From the NCBI GenBank assembly GCA_031292575.1, contig JARLGX010000005.1, positions 62,001-126,000 on the forward strand: a DNA stretch of 64,000 nucleotides, written 5' to 3'. This document shows positions 1 to 9,740 of this stretch, piece by piece. Under the pieces are notes generated by a model that did no database searches, was not told the origin of the DNA, and saw only the letters and a program-made list of their open reading frames with translations. A program made the translations under genes and the position numbers. This stretch comes from Paludibacter sp. Its GTDB lineage: Bacteria; Bacteroidota; Bacteroidia; Bacteroidales; Paludibacteraceae. Position 1 is the first letter of the stretch. Every line of letters starts with the position of its first letter.

Positions 1-714
1 TTTTAAAAATAAATCATCCTTCTTTTCAAAATCAGGATTATACGATTTTCCCATGTGCAATAACCCTGCATGAGAAAATGTATCCGATCTTGTTTTATGA
101 GCCAATATTCCAACCGGTGTTTCACTAACCTTAGCCTCAAGGACTACTGCTCCGGCACCATCGGCATATAACATGCAGTCTCTGTCATGAGGATCGCTAA
201 TGCGCGACAGAACCTCGGCACCAATAACCAAAATCTTTTTAGCATCACCTGATTTAATAAAATAATCTGCCTGAATAACTCCTTGTAACCAACCGGGGCA
301 GCCAAAAGTCAAATCGTAAGCAATGGTTTCGGGGTTTTTAATTCCGAGCTTTTGCTTTACTTTCGAGGCCATTGCAGGTACATGATCAGAAGCACGATTA
401 TCGAATTGAGTATCGCCAAAATTATTTGCAACAATAATGTAGTCTAGCTCTTCCTTATCAATATTTGCTGATAGAATTGCATTTTCAGCTGCAAAAAAAG
501 CCATATCTGATGTAGTTAAATCATCAGTAATATAACGTCTTTCGGCAATAGTTGTAATTTCCAGAAATTTATCCGTGATTTCCTTATTGGATTTTGTTAT
601 CTTTTCTCCGTTCGATTCAAAAAATTCATTTTTGTGAAAATCTTCGTTCTTAATTTGTTTTGAGGGAATGTAATTCCCTGTTCCAGTTATTACACTATAA
701 GTACTTGTATTCAT
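1..714 (-). CDS. 3-oxoacyl-ACP synthase III (KAS III/FabH-like), 3' end truncated by window edge
   Basis: Reverse-strand translation from ATG at 714: MNTSTYSVITGTGNYIPSKQ...DNRASDHVPAMASKVKQKLGIKNPETIAYDLTFGCPGWLQGVIQADYFIKSGDAKKILVIGAEVLSRISDPHDRDCMLYADGAGAVVLE; Cys in a TFGCPGWLQG active-site context. Absent from the ORF track because it runs off the window. Confidence 0.85.
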   Translation of the reverse strand, partial: MNTSTYSVITGTGNYIPSKQIKNEDFHKNEFFESNGEKITKSNKEITDKFLEITTIAERRYITDDLTTSDMAFFAAENAILSANIDKEELDYIIVANNFGDTQFDNRASDHVPAMASKVKQKLGIKNPETIAYDLTFGCPGWLQGVIQADYFIKSGDAKKILVIGAEVLSRISDPHDRDCMLYADGAGAVVLEAKVSETPVGILAHKTRSDTFSHAGLLHMGKSYNPDFEKKDDLFLK

Positions 715-913
715 GTTTTAATTTAAATGTTCTGGTAAATATATAATCTGTTTTTTTGGTAATTTAATTCTATTTTGGGGACAAAGTTAAAAATAATTTT
801 GAGATATTTGAGTATGAAATACTTTTATGTGACATAAAGAACTTAATGTCTATTATCAAAAACACTGTAAATAGCACTAAAATAAACCGATAAGAATTAT
901 AAAATCAGAAAAA

Positions 914-1432
914 TTAATTTTCTCTTTTACGCACTAATTCACTAATTTCCATAACCACATCTTCAATTTCACCTGAAATAGAATATTCGGCTTGTGCGTA
1001 AAAAGGTTCTCGTTTGTCCAATCCTTCAGCTATAAATCTATTCAGTTCTTCCCCTTTTCGATCAGCAAGCAGAGGTCGCTTATTAGCATGTGAGGCTTCA
1101 AGACGTTCGCACAGGTCAGCAGCTGAGTGTTTGAGGTAAACGGTTAGACCATGAGTCTTCATATATTCCATGTTGTCGAAGAAGCATGGAGCACCACCAC
1201 CGGTAGAAATTATTACGTTTTCAAATTCGGCAACTTCGTGTAGGCATTGTTGTTCAAGTATTCTGAATTCGGATTCTCCAATTTCCGAGAATATCTGAGA
1301 AACAGTTTTAAAATGCTTCTCTTCTATATGCGTATCCATATCCACAAAATTGTAACCAAGTTCCTTAGCCAATAATTTACCAATCGTAGTTTTGCCGGAT
1401 CCCATGTATCCTATCAAGAAAACTCTTTTCAT
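914..1432 (-). CDS. aroK: Shikimate kinase
   Basis: MKRVFLIGYMGSGKTTIGKLLA Walker A, DMDTHIEE, STGGGAPCF motifs; 172 aa. Confidence 0.95.
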   Translation of the reverse strand: MKRVFLIGYMGSGKTTIGKLLAKELGYNFVDMDTHIEEKHFKTVSQIFSEIGESEFRILEQQCLHEVAEFENVIISTGGGAPCFFDNMEYMKTHGLTVYLKHSAADLCERLEASHANKRPLLADRKGEELNRFIAEGLDKREPFYAQAEYSISGEIEDVVMEISELVRKREN

Positions 1433-1591
1433 TATAATAATCTATAAGTATTTAAATCAATTACTTATGTTTTGAATTTAAAGTTAGCAAAAATAGTAAT
1501 AAATTATCAAGGGGAGGTTTATTTGCGAATAAAAAACTCAAAATCGGATTCAAAATGTGACTTTAGTACCGTAATGGTTGATTTTTTACGC

Positions 1592-1599
1592 TATCTTTG
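1592..1599 (+). promoter_or_regulatory. Bacteroidetes -7 element (TATCTTTG, TAnnTTTG consensus) for the asparaginase gene
   Basis: tatctttg at 1592-1599; a clear -33 element at canonical spacing was not seen. Confidence 0.5.
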
Positions 1600-1623
1600 C
1601 AAGAAATTTTTTACATAATTGTT

Positions 1624-2658
1624 GTGGATAAAGAAAGTGCTGTATTATTGATTTTTACGGGTGGAACCATCAGTATGTCAGAAGACCCGGCAACTGGAGC
1701 ATTACGCCCCATCGATTTTGACCGACTTCAAGAATATTTGCCTGAACTTAAGCAAACCGGCATTCGTGTAAAGAGTATTCCCTTTTTGCCGCTTATCGAC
1801 TCGTCGGACGTTCATCCACCGGTATGGGAGCGAATGGCACAGATCATTCAGGAAAATTATGATGATTTTGACGGATTTGTAGTGCTTCATGGCACTGATA
1901 CTATGGCTTATTCTGCATCAGCGATGAGTTTTATGCTTGAAAATTTATCTAAGCCCGTAATATTTACCGGAGCTCAGTTACCCATTGGTATGATGCGTTC
2001 GGATGCTAAAGAAAATTTGCTAACCGCTATAGAAATTGCCACCGCTAAAGAAAACGGGCAACCAATTGTTCCTGAAGTATGTATATTTTTCGAAGACACA
2101 CTTTTCCGCGGAAACCGCACAACGAAGAAAAATGCAGAACATTTCAGCGCTTTCAATTCATACAATTATCCGCCTTTAGCCAAAGCAGGTGTTCATATTA
2201 AGTATTTCCGTTCGTATGTTCACTATCCGTCGGCCGGAACCAGTCTACGCGTTCGAACCAAAATAGATCAAAATATTGCTATTCTAAAACTGTTTCCAGG
2301 TATTTCGGAGCACACAGTAAATGCTATTTTGAATATTTCAGGATTAAAAGCAGTAGTTCTCGAAAGCTTTGGTGCAGGGAACGCCCCTCGTCGAACTTGG
2401 TTCTTCAATTCGCTAAAAGAAGCAACCGACCGTGGAATTTTAATTGTAAATAAAACACAGTGTAGTACTGGTTCTGTGGAAATGGGACGTTACGAAACCA
2501 GCCTGAATCTTGTAAATGCTGGTGTAATGAGTGCTTACGATTGTACCACTGAGGCTATTGTTACCAAACTAATGCACTTGTTAGGCGAGTACGATTCGCT
2601 TGACGATGTAAAGCATAAACTTAGTGTGAGCATGTGTGGTGAAATGACCGTGATTTAG
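1624..2658 (+). CDS. ansA: L-asparaginase, type I cytoplasmic
   Basis: FTGGTISM, VLHGTDTMAYSASAMSFML, GAGNAPR motifs. The track start (1597, TTG) overlaps the putative -7 element, so the GTG at 1624 is the more plausible start. Confidence 0.9.
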   Translation: MDKESAVLLIFTGGTISMSEDPATGALRPIDFDRLQEYLPELKQTGIRVKSIPFLPLIDSSDVHPPVWERMAQIIQENYDDFDGFVVLHGTDTMAYSASAMSFMLENLSKPVIFTGAQLPIGMMRSDAKENLLTAIEIATAKENGQPIVPEVCIFFEDTLFRGNRTTKKNAEHFSAFNSYNYPPLAKAGVHIKYFRSYVHYPSAGTSLRVRTKIDQNIAILKLFPGISEHTVNAILNISGLKAVVLESFGAGNAPRRTWFFNSLKEATDRGILIVNKTQCSTGSVEMGRYETSLNLVNAGVMSAYDCTTEAIVTKLMHLLGEYDSLDDVKHKLSVSMCGEMTVI

Positions 2659-2663
2659 GATTG

Positions 2664-2731
2664 ATAAACAGAGTAACTAAAAAAAGGAATAAGACCATAA
2701 TCTTATTCCTTTTTTTAGTTACTCTGTTTAT
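2664..2731. terminator. Bidirectional terminator between convergent genes
   Basis: Perfect 31-bp inverted repeat ataaacagagtaactaaaaaaaggaataaga / tcttattcctttttttagttactctgtttat with 6-nt loop (ccataa). Confidence 0.85.
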
Positions 2732-2739
2732 ACTCAGTT

Positions 2740-3765
2740 TTATTTTAATCCAACTTCAAGTACCGTGAAGGAATTCGGTTTCAAAGATGGTCGTGGATGT
2801 GAATTTTCAGCTGTTGGTGCAGGAACTTCACCATACTCAGCTGTTGGCAAATAAATTTTATGTGTTTTAGAATTCAACGTTATCGTTCTGGCTCCTTTTT
2901 GAGTTGGAAAGTTTTCTAAAACAGAAAATTTATTTTCATTTTCTTCCTGAACCACAGTCATAAATCCTTCGCCACACGAAGCATAGACTCTCTTTAAAAC
3001 CGGATCAAAAGATACGCCATCAACACCTTTACCAATTGGAAGCGTTGCAACAACTTTTCCATTTTCGGTATTAAGGACAACCAATGTCTTATTATCGCAA
3101 ACCGAAAATAAGCGATGATTCTTCACATCAAAAGCCAACCCGCTTGGTTCTTCGCCTGGTTTAATTGACCAGTTGTGGAGAACCTTCAACGTTTTGGCAT
3201 CGATTTCGCTTATTGTGCTTTTATTTTCAATGTTCACATAAATTTTCCCATTACCATCGGTTGCAGAAAATTCAGGTTTCCCTGACAATTGAATAGTTCC
3301 AATAACTTTATTAGTCACAGCGTCAATAACTGTAGAGTTTGAACTTCGTCCGTTAAATGTAAAAACTCTGGATGTAAATGGGTCATAAAGAATTGCATCC
3401 GGATTATTGCCGGTTACTTTTATTTTTTCAATAAATTCTAACTTTTTTAAATCAATAATAGTCACTGAAGAGTCTCTCCCATCACTAATAAAGCCTTTAT
3501 TCAAATTTTCGGCTACAGCTATTCCGTGTACACCTTGCGTATTTGTTATTGTTCCAATAAGAGTGTTATTGGTTACGTCAACAACCTGAACCATATTACC
3601 ATGCGAAACATATAACCGGGAAGCAGATTCATCCATTGTTATATAATCCCAGCCACCGTTACCATCCAAATGTATTTTGCTTAATACCTGATACTTGGAT
3701 TGCGCAAAAACGGAGCTTGCACTGACAAAAAGCAATAAAACGAAAGAAAAATGTAGTTTTTTCAT
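2740..3765 (-). CDS. YVTN/YncE-like beta-propeller protein, secreted
   Basis: Signal peptide (MKKLHFSFVLLLFVSASSVFAQ) and repeated blades such as MVQVVDVTNNTLIGTI, SSVTIIDLKKLEFIEKI, NSTVIDAVTNKVIGTI. Confidence 0.85.
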   Translation of the reverse strand: MKKLHFSFVLLLFVSASSVFAQSKYQVLSKIHLDGNGGWDYITMDESASRLYVSHGNMVQVVDVTNNTLIGTITNTQGVHGIAVAENLNKGFISDGRDSSVTIIDLKKLEFIEKIKVTGNNPDAILYDPFTSRVFTFNGRSSNSTVIDAVTNKVIGTIQLSGKPEFSATDGNGKIYVNIENKSTISEIDAKTLKVLHNWSIKPGEEPSGLAFDVKNHRLFSVCDNKTLVVLNTENGKVVATLPIGKGVDGVSFDPVLKRVYASCGEGFMTVVQEENENKFSVLENFPTQKGARTITLNSKTHKIYLPTAEYGEVPAPTAENSHPRPSLKPNSFTVLEVGLK

Positions 3766-3984
3766 TTTTAAAAATTTTGAATTAATAGTAGGGATGTTTA
3801 GAACAAAAAATCACTCTTTAAATAATTCGTTCAATTTTTGTTCAATTTCTTTGACTGCTTTCGATTGAGAAAGTAAAATCTCGTTATTGTTTTTTAAATC
3901 AATTGACTCAAACAAAGTGCCAATAAATTCCTCCAACGATTGGATATTTTGAATAATCACTTAATTTTCAATTAGATAAACTTA

Positions 3985-4767
3985 TTACTTTGAAGCAAGT
4001 GCAGCTTCTACCCTATTTGTCAGGTCAATAAATGCAGCCACATCCAATCGCTCCGGTCGCAAATCGAACAACGAGTCAGCATACATAGGATGACCGGCTT
4101 CAACGAGTGGCTTCAATGAGTTGCGTAAAGTTTTACGACGTTGGTTGAAAGACGTTTTGACCACCGTTTTAAATAGCTGTTCGTTGCATTTAATCTGAGA
4201 CACGTCATTCCGGGTAAATCTGATCACAGCCGATTTAACCTTTGGGGGCGGGTCAAAAACGTGCTCGTGAACAGTGAAAAGGTATTCAATTTTATAATAA
4301 GCCTGCATCAATACACTCAAAATTCCGTAGGTTTTACTTCCGGCTGGAGCTGCAATGCGTTCGGCTACTTCTTTTTGAATCATACCTGCCAAACATGGAA
4401 TTGAATCCTTGTTGTCGAGCATTTTAAAGAAGATTTGGCTCGAAATATTGTACGGAAAATTGCCAATAACACAAAACTTGCTTGGAAAAATACTTTTCAA
4501 ATCCATTTTCAGAAAATCAGCTTCAATAACTTTGAGCTTCGGATAATGTTCTTGAAGGTACTTCACCGATTCCGTATCAAGCTCTACTGCCGTGAGGTCA
4601 ATCAACGGATTTTGAAGTAAAAACTGAGTAAGCACTCCCATTCCCGGACCAATTTCGAGCACAGAGGTTTCTCCGTCAAGGATCAAACTATTAGCAATCT
4701 GACTGGCGATTCCCATGTCTTTTAGAAAATGCTGTCCCAGGTATTTTTTTGCTCTTACTTCTGTCAT
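3985..4767 (-). CDS. rsmA: 16S rRNA (adenine1518/1519-N6)-dimethyltransferase
   Basis: KKYLGQHFLKD, EIGPGMGVLT, VIGNFPYNISSQI motifs; 260 aa. Confidence 0.96.
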   Translation of the reverse strand: MTEVRAKKYLGQHFLKDMGIASQIANSLILDGETSVLEIGPGMGVLTQFLLQNPLIDLTAVELDTESVKYLQEHYPKLKVIEADFLKMDLKSIFPSKFCVIGNFPYNISSQIFFKMLDNKDSIPCLAGMIQKEVAERIAAPAGSKTYGILSVLMQAYYKIEYLFTVHEHVFDPPPKVKSAVIRFTRNDVSQIKCNEQLFKTVVKTSFNQRRKTLRNSLKPLVEAGHPMYADSLFDLRPERLDVAAFIDLTNRVEAALASK

Positions 4768-4834
4768 TAGTTTGATATTTATGCTGAATTTTGTTAAAAT
4801 TCAGCTGGATGCGAAATTGTCAATTCATAAATTG

Positions 4835-4842
4835 TATCTTTG
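4835..4842 (+). promoter_or_regulatory. Putative -7 element (TATCTTTG) upstream of the membrane-protein pair
   Basis: tatctttg about 100 nt upstream of the 4941 ATG. Confidence 0.4.
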
Positions 4843-4940
4843 CATAGCCGAATAAAAAGCACACAAAAGTAATTAAAATTGTTTGTTATTACGACATTAT
4901 CGATGCAACAAAATACTGTGAAACAATCCAAGACAGCTCA

Positions 4941-5435
4941 ATGAGAAAAGAATTTATATCTGTTGGTCGTCATATTTGTATAGTTATCGACTTTTTCTAT
5001 CCACCTTTTAGAAAATATATGACTTTGCAGTTTTTCCGTTATGGAATTTCGGGAGTGGCAAATATGATTTTCGACTGGATCTTATACTTCACCATTTATC
5101 ATTTTGCTTTGAGGCAACACATGTTATCATTTGGTTTTATGACATTTAGCTCTCATATTGCAGCTTTATTTCTCACTTTCCCGATAACTCTTTTTACCGG
5201 ATTTTTGCTTCAAAAATACGTCACGTTCACTTCGTCGGAACTACGCGGAAAAGTTCAACTGTTTCGTTACTCAATTGTTGTATTTACCAATTTATTATTA
5301 AATTATTTGGGATTGAAACTTTTGGTCGATATTATAGGTCTTTTCCCTACTCCATCAAAAATGATAGTTACAATATTCACCACAATGTTCAGCTATTTCT
5401 CTCAAAAGAAGTACACATTTAAAACGCATTCTTAA
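4941..5435 (+). CDS. GtrA-like small membrane protein
   Basis: 164 aa with multiple TM segments (FFRYGISGVANMIFDWILYFTIY...); resembles GtrA/DPMS-TM type proteins. Confidence 0.6.
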   Translation: MRKEFISVGRHICIVIDFFYPPFRKYMTLQFFRYGISGVANMIFDWILYFTIYHFALRQHMLSFGFMTFSSHIAALFLTFPITLFTGFLLQKYVTFTSSELRGKVQLFRYSIVVFTNLLLNYLGLKLLVDIIGLFPTPSKMIVTIFTTMFSYFSQKKYTFKTHS

Positions 5436-5480
5436 ATTGGAATAAGGTTTCTTAACTTATTATTCATTAAACTCCTCTAA

Positions 5481-6461
5481 ATGAAGGCTTTTATTCAACC
5501 TATTGAAATTCATAAATTCATAAAAGAAAGATGGGTTTCGATGTTGAAATGGATAATCCTACTGGCTGCTTTTTCTTTTCTTACATACAAATTTATCACA
5601 TTCAATCAATACAATCAATTCTTAATCCATTGGAAATCAATTTCGCCATCGCAGTTTTGGTGGCTTATAGGCGTGTTGGCGTTGCTGCCGCTCAATTGGC
5701 TGCTTGAAGCAATAAAATGGAGAAAATTAGTTTCTAAAGTACAGGAAATTAATATAAATAATTCTATTAAAGGAGTGTTGGCCGGCATTTCAACGGGATT
5801 CTTCACACCCAATCGTGTTGGAGAACTGGTTGGACGAGTAATATATTTGGATGCCGAGAAACGAAAAGCAGGAGTAACTTTGAGCGTTGTAAATAGTCTG
5901 AGCCAAAACCTTGTAATGACTTTAATTGGCGTTCCGGCTTGTTTTTTGTATTTTAACAGAGCTGCAACAAAAATTGAGATCAATAGTGCTTCTTATTTAA
6001 CTGTTTTAATCTCTTGCTTATTGATTTTAGGTTTAGTTTATTTCAAACTTCCGCAACTCAGCCGCCTCTTTAAACAAAGTCGTTATTCCGAAAAGATAAA
6101 AGAATTTACCTATTGTCTTAATGATTTCAATAAACAGGACTTATTTCAAATAATGTTTATTTCGCTTTGTCGGTTCATTACTTTTAGCCTTCAGTTTTTC
6201 CTTATGTTGCGGTTTTTTGGAGTTGATTTAACTGCCATACAAGCTTTAATAGCTATTCCTACAACCTATTTATTTGTAACATATACGCCATCGTTGGCTT
6301 TTTCTGAACCGGCAGTTCGAAGCTCGTATGCTGTAATTGTTATGGGAGCTTTCTCTGGTCAGGTAGTTGGTATCGCTTTAGCAGGAGTTTGTATCTGGTT
6401 GGTAAACTTTGTCATTCCGATGTTGATAGGATCGGTGATTTTGGTAAGGAAAAGAGCGTAG
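5481..6461 (+). CDS. Lysylphosphatidylglycerol synthase TM-region/UPF0104-like membrane protein
   Basis: 326 aa polytopic; NWLLEAIKWRKLV...GISTGFFTPNRVGELVGR and C-terminal SEPAVRSS motifs typical of the family. Confidence 0.75.
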   Translation: MKAFIQPIEIHKFIKERWVSMLKWIILLAAFSFLTYKFITFNQYNQFLIHWKSISPSQFWWLIGVLALLPLNWLLEAIKWRKLVSKVQEININNSIKGVLAGISTGFFTPNRVGELVGRVIYLDAEKRKAGVTLSVVNSLSQNLVMTLIGVPACFLYFNRAATKIEINSASYLTVLISCLLILGLVYFKLPQLSRLFKQSRYSEKIKEFTYCLNDFNKQDLFQIMFISLCRFITFSLQFFLMLRFFGVDLTAIQALIAIPTTYLFVTYTPSLAFSEPAVRSSYAVIVMGAFSGQVVGIALAGVCIWLVNFVIPMLIGSVILVRKRA

Positions 6462-6558
6462 AATTTATTTGTGACTACATTTTTATTTCTAAAATTGCCA
6501 CTTAGCTTTATTTCGTCGATATATCGCTTTACAAAACAAAATTAAGTTGATGACAAAA

Positions 6559-6586
6559 AAGCCCTTTTCCAATCGGAAAAGGGCTT
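6559..6586 (-). terminator. Rho-independent terminator of rpsT
   Basis: aagcccttttcc/ggaaaagggctt 12-bp stem, 4-nt loop, followed on the minus strand by a T-run. Confidence 0.85.
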
Positions 6587-6608
6587 CAGTATAATTTTCA
6601 AGAAGCAA

Positions 6609-6863
6609 TTACGCCAATTTGTTTACATAAACAGCCAACTTAGATTTTAAGTTGCTGGCTTTGTTTTTGTGAATGATATTACGTTTTGCCAATTTATCTA
6701 ACATTGCACTGATTTTTGGTAACATTTCAGTAGCAACTGTTTTGTCTGCAGTAGTACGCAATTTACGCACAGCATTACGAGCTGTTTTTGCATAATAACG
6801 ATTGTGCAATTTTTTCTTTTCAGCTTGACGAATTCTTTTAATCGATGATTTGTGATTTGCCAT
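6609..6863 (-). CDS. rpsT: 30S ribosomal protein S20
   Basis: [36 protein letters not shown]; 84 aa. Confidence 0.97.
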   Translation of the reverse strand: MANHKSSIKRIRQAEKKKLHNRYYAKTARNAVRKLRTTADKTVATEMLPKISAMLDKLAKRNIIHKNKASNLKSKLAVYVNKLA

Positions 6864-6907
6864 CTCAATCTTATTTTTTAAATCTGTAAATTTCTTATTT
6901 TTTTCTG

Positions 6908-6979
6908 TAGTCCATAGGGGAGTCGAACCCCTCTTTCCAGGATGAAAACCTGGCGTCCTAACCGATAGACGAATGGACC
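6908..6979 (-). tRNA. tRNA-Glu (anticodon TTC)
   Basis: GGTCCATTCGTCTATCGGTTAGGACGCCAGGTTTTCATCCTGGAAAGAGGGGTTCGACTCCCCTATGGACTA folds as a cloverleaf; anticodon loop TTTTCAT; T-loop GGTTCGACTCC. Confidence 0.95.
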
Positions 6980-7168
6980 ATCTGATTTTTTTAATTAAGA
7001 ACTGTTATTCTCAATTGCGGGTGCAAATATACGTCTCTTTTTTGAATTGACAAAGGCTTTGCTGTAATTATTTCTATTTTTTCGTAATGAACTATTTATC
7101 AACTTATAGAACCATCAAACCAATCAAATTTCAAAAGAACAGTCTCGTATTTAAACTGAATAATTTGT

Positions 7169-7176
7169 TACATTTG
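7169..7176 (+). promoter_or_regulatory. Putative -7 element (TACATTTG) for recO
   Basis: tacatttg 19 nt upstream of ATG 7195 and downstream of the track's longer start. Confidence 0.4.
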
Positions 7177-7194
7177 CAGCTTGATTTGATTTTT

Positions 7195-7917
7195 ATGCAG
7201 ACAAAAACATCTGGAATCATCTTGCATTCCATAAAATATACCGATACATCAACAATTATTACCGTTTATACCCGGCAATTTGGGCGAGTGTCGTATATGG
7301 TTCATGGAGTTAATAAAAAGAAATCAGTTTGTCCTATCGCATTTCTTCAGCCACTTACACTTGTTGAGATGGATGTGTATCATGCTCCGGGAAAGAGCAT
7401 TCAACGAATAAAGGAAATTAGTATAGAACATCCTTATAGTGGAATTCCTTTTAATCCAGTTAAAAACTCTTTAGCTTTGTTTCTTTCGGAAGTTCTTTTT
7501 AGAACATTGCATCAAACAGAGCCGGACGATAATTTGTATCTTTTTCTCGAAAATTCTTTTCTACAATTAGATTGCAGTGAGGCAGGCATCTCAAATTTTC
7601 ATTTGGTTTTTCTGCTTAAACTAACCCGTTATTTAGGCTTCGAGCCAAATATGGATGAGAAGCAGAAAAGTTATTTTGACTTAATGAATGGAGTATTTTT
7701 GAAAGAAAAACCGTTTCACCCACATTTCCTCCTTCCTGAAATTTCAAATGACTTTAAAATGGTATTGATGTCCGATTATTCCAGTATGCATGATTTGGTA
7801 TTTTCAAGGTCAAACCGCACCAATTTACTTCAAAGCTTAGTGGAATTCTACCGGCTACATATTCCTGATTTTCATGGGTTACAATCGCTGCAAGTTCTTC
7901 AAAGTTTATTTGATTAA
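7195..7917 (+). CDS. recO: DNA repair protein RecO
   Basis: MQTKTSGIILHSIKYTDTSTIITVYTRQFGRVSYMVHGVNKKKS, RecO OB-fold start. The 7087 start in the ORF track is probably too early. Confidence 0.85.
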   Translation: MQTKTSGIILHSIKYTDTSTIITVYTRQFGRVSYMVHGVNKKKSVCPIAFLQPLTLVEMDVYHAPGKSIQRIKEISIEHPYSGIPFNPVKNSLALFLSEVLFRTLHQTEPDDNLYLFLENSFLQLDCSEAGISNFHLVFLLKLTRYLGFEPNMDEKQKSYFDLMNGVFLKEKPFHPHFLLPEISNDFKMVLMSDYSSMHDLVFSRSNRTNLLQSLVEFYRLHIPDFHGLQSLQVLQSLFD

Positions 7918-7932
7918 ATGCGGGGTTATTTA

Positions 7933-9609
7933 TCAGTTTTTTGCAAAAACTATTACTTTTTCTCCAATTTTGACTTTGTTGCCTGTTTTATTGTTCCATT
8001 TTTTCAAATCGTCAACTGTACACCCATACTTTTTAGCAATTGTGTAATAGGATTCGCCTGACCTTACTTTGTGCTGAATAGTTACTGGTTTACTATCAGG
8101 TTTAGTACTTGTACTTTTAGGTTCATCAGATTGAGTCAGTTTTAATTTTTGACCGAGTTGAATCTTAGAATCGGTCAGATTATTGATTTTCATCAGTTCA
8201 TCAACTGAAATATTGTTATTTTTGGCAATAGTAATTAGAGTTTCTCCTTTTTTTACTTTGTGTTTTATCCCTTTTTCAGAAATTTCAGACTTATTATTTT
8301 GCTGTTTATCGGATTTGTCGGCAATGATATCTTTTGTTTTTGGCTCAACGTCCTGAGTTAATTTTAGTTCTTGTCCGGGTTTTATCTTTGCATTTGGAAT
8401 GTTATTAATCTTCTCCAATTCGGCAACAGGAATATTATATAATTTTGAAATACTATATAATGATTCCCCTGAAATTACTTTATGTTTTGTAGTTTTTTGG
8501 GGCTTTTCTACTTTAGCCATTTCAGTTGTTTTGGCTGGTTCAGCTTCTTGATTTATTTTTAGCTCTTGACCCGGATGAATTTTTCCTTTTGGGATGTTAT
8601 TTATCTTTTTCAATTCATCTACCGATGTATTGTATAATTTTGAGATACTAAAAAGTGTTTCTCCTTTTTTTACAACGTGAGAAGTATTTTGCTGTTTGTT
8701 AGATGTTTCAGTTTTGTTTAAAGTGGTTTTATTGTCCGCCAGATTCGAAGAATTATTGATGGTGGTTTTTGCATCTTCAACTATTGTTTCTTCATCTTTT
8801 ACTTTTAATCGTTGTTTGAGTCGTAATTTGTTACTGGTTATGTTGTTTTTTCTCTTTAGTTCAGTTATGGTCATTCCGTATTTTTGAGCTATTGACGAAA
8901 GTGTTTCACCTGATTTTACGCGATGATATTCTGCTGGTATTACTTTCTTTGTTTGTTGTGCCGGTTCAGAAGGCTGTATTTTTGCATAATTAGCCACAAA
9001 AGTTTGTTTTGGTTTAGGGGTTTCGGATTCGCTCTTGAAGCTTTTAGACAAATTATGAAAAATTGTCAAAATTGGATTGGCCACAATTACCCTACTCGCT
9101 TTTAGAAATCGTTTGGTATAATACGCTTCTGTTGAGCTTGAAATTGTTACCCCACTATGAACCGCAGCGTGAATAAAATTAAATTCTCCATTTCCCTTTG
9201 CTGCAACAACAATTCCCACGTGTCCCACTTGTTTACTTCGATGCCGGCCGGAGAAGAAAACCAAATCACCAACTTTTAAATTACTGCGGTCCACCGGTTC
9301 GAATTGATTTGCTTGTTCTCTGGAAGAGCGATCTAAATTATATCCAAAATTTCTATAAACATAAGAAGTAAATCCGGAGCAATCAAAAGAAGACGTCCCC
9401 GGAGAGCCATAATGGTATGGAGTGCGCAAAAATAACTTGCCGTAATTTACAAGAGAATCACTTAATGAAATCTGATTTGAAGCTCTATAATTATTTATTG
9501 TAGAATCGGGTAAAGATGCAAAAACAGGTTCCGAGTACATTTCTGCAATCGAAAAAAATGTAAAAAAGGAAAAGACAAAAAGTATTTGAAAATGTTTTTG
9601 CAAAGACAT
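7933..9609 (-). CDS. NlpC/P60 cell-wall hydrolase with five C-terminal LysM repeats
   Basis: DCSGFTSYVYRNFG and HVGIVV catalytic motifs, then five LysM units (VKSGETLSSIAQKYG, VKKGETLFSISKLYN, VISGESLYSISKLYN, VKKGETLITIAKNNN, VRSGESYYTIAKKYG). Confidence 0.92.
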   Translation of the reverse strand: MSLQKHFQILFVFSFFTFFSIAEMYSEPVFASLPDSTINNYRASNQISLSDSLVNYGKLFLRTPYHYGSPGTSSFDCSGFTSYVYRNFGYNLDRSSREQANQFEPVDRSNLKVGDLVFFSGRHRSKQVGHVGIVVAAKGNGEFNFIHAAVHSGVTISSSTEAYYTKRFLKASRVIVANPILTIFHNLSKSFKSESETPKPKQTFVANYAKIQPSEPAQQTKKVIPAEYHRVKSGETLSSIAQKYGMTITELKRKNNITSNKLRLKQRLKVKDEETIVEDAKTTINNSSNLADNKTTLNKTETSNKQQNTSHVVKKGETLFSISKLYNTSVDELKKINNIPKGKIHPGQELKINQEAEPAKTTEMAKVEKPQKTTKHKVISGESLYSISKLYNIPVAELEKINNIPNAKIKPGQELKLTQDVEPKTKDIIADKSDKQQNNKSEISEKGIKHKVKKGETLITIAKNNNISVDELMKINNLTDSKIQLGQKLKLTQSDEPKSTSTKPDSKPVTIQHKVRSGESYYTIAKKYGCTVDDLKKWNNKTGNKVKIGEKVIVFAKN

Positions 9610-9640
9610 AGCTTGAATAAGTCTGATAATTAATGTATTG

Positions 9641-9648
9641 CAAAGATA
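9641..9648 (-). promoter_or_regulatory. Putative -7 element (TATCTTTG) for the NlpC/LysM gene
   Basis: caaagata on plus strand, 32 bp upstream of ATG 9609. Confidence 0.4.
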
Positions 9649-9691
9649 CCTTTTTTAGGTTATAAAGCAGGATCATTTTTCTCTTTTTAAG

Positions 9692-9722
9692 AAAAAAGGA
9701 GATTCTTTATAAACACTCTCCT
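9692..9722 (-). terminator. Terminator downstream of the LD-carboxypeptidase gene
   Basis: Minus strand AGGAGA...TCTCCTTTTTTCTT hairpin followed by T-run. Confidence 0.6.
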
Positions 9723-9740
9723 AAATTATAAAAAATGAGT

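Noticed and set aside
4903-4944. Possible 13-codon leader ORF overlapping the 4941 start (ATGCAACAAAATACTGTG...CAATGA)
   Set aside because: Too short and without recognisable attenuation structure to support as translated.
8100-8930. Repeated sequence units at about 200-bp spacing
   Set aside because: Explained by the five LysM domains of the NlpC/P60 protein; not a CRISPR or DNA-level repeat array.
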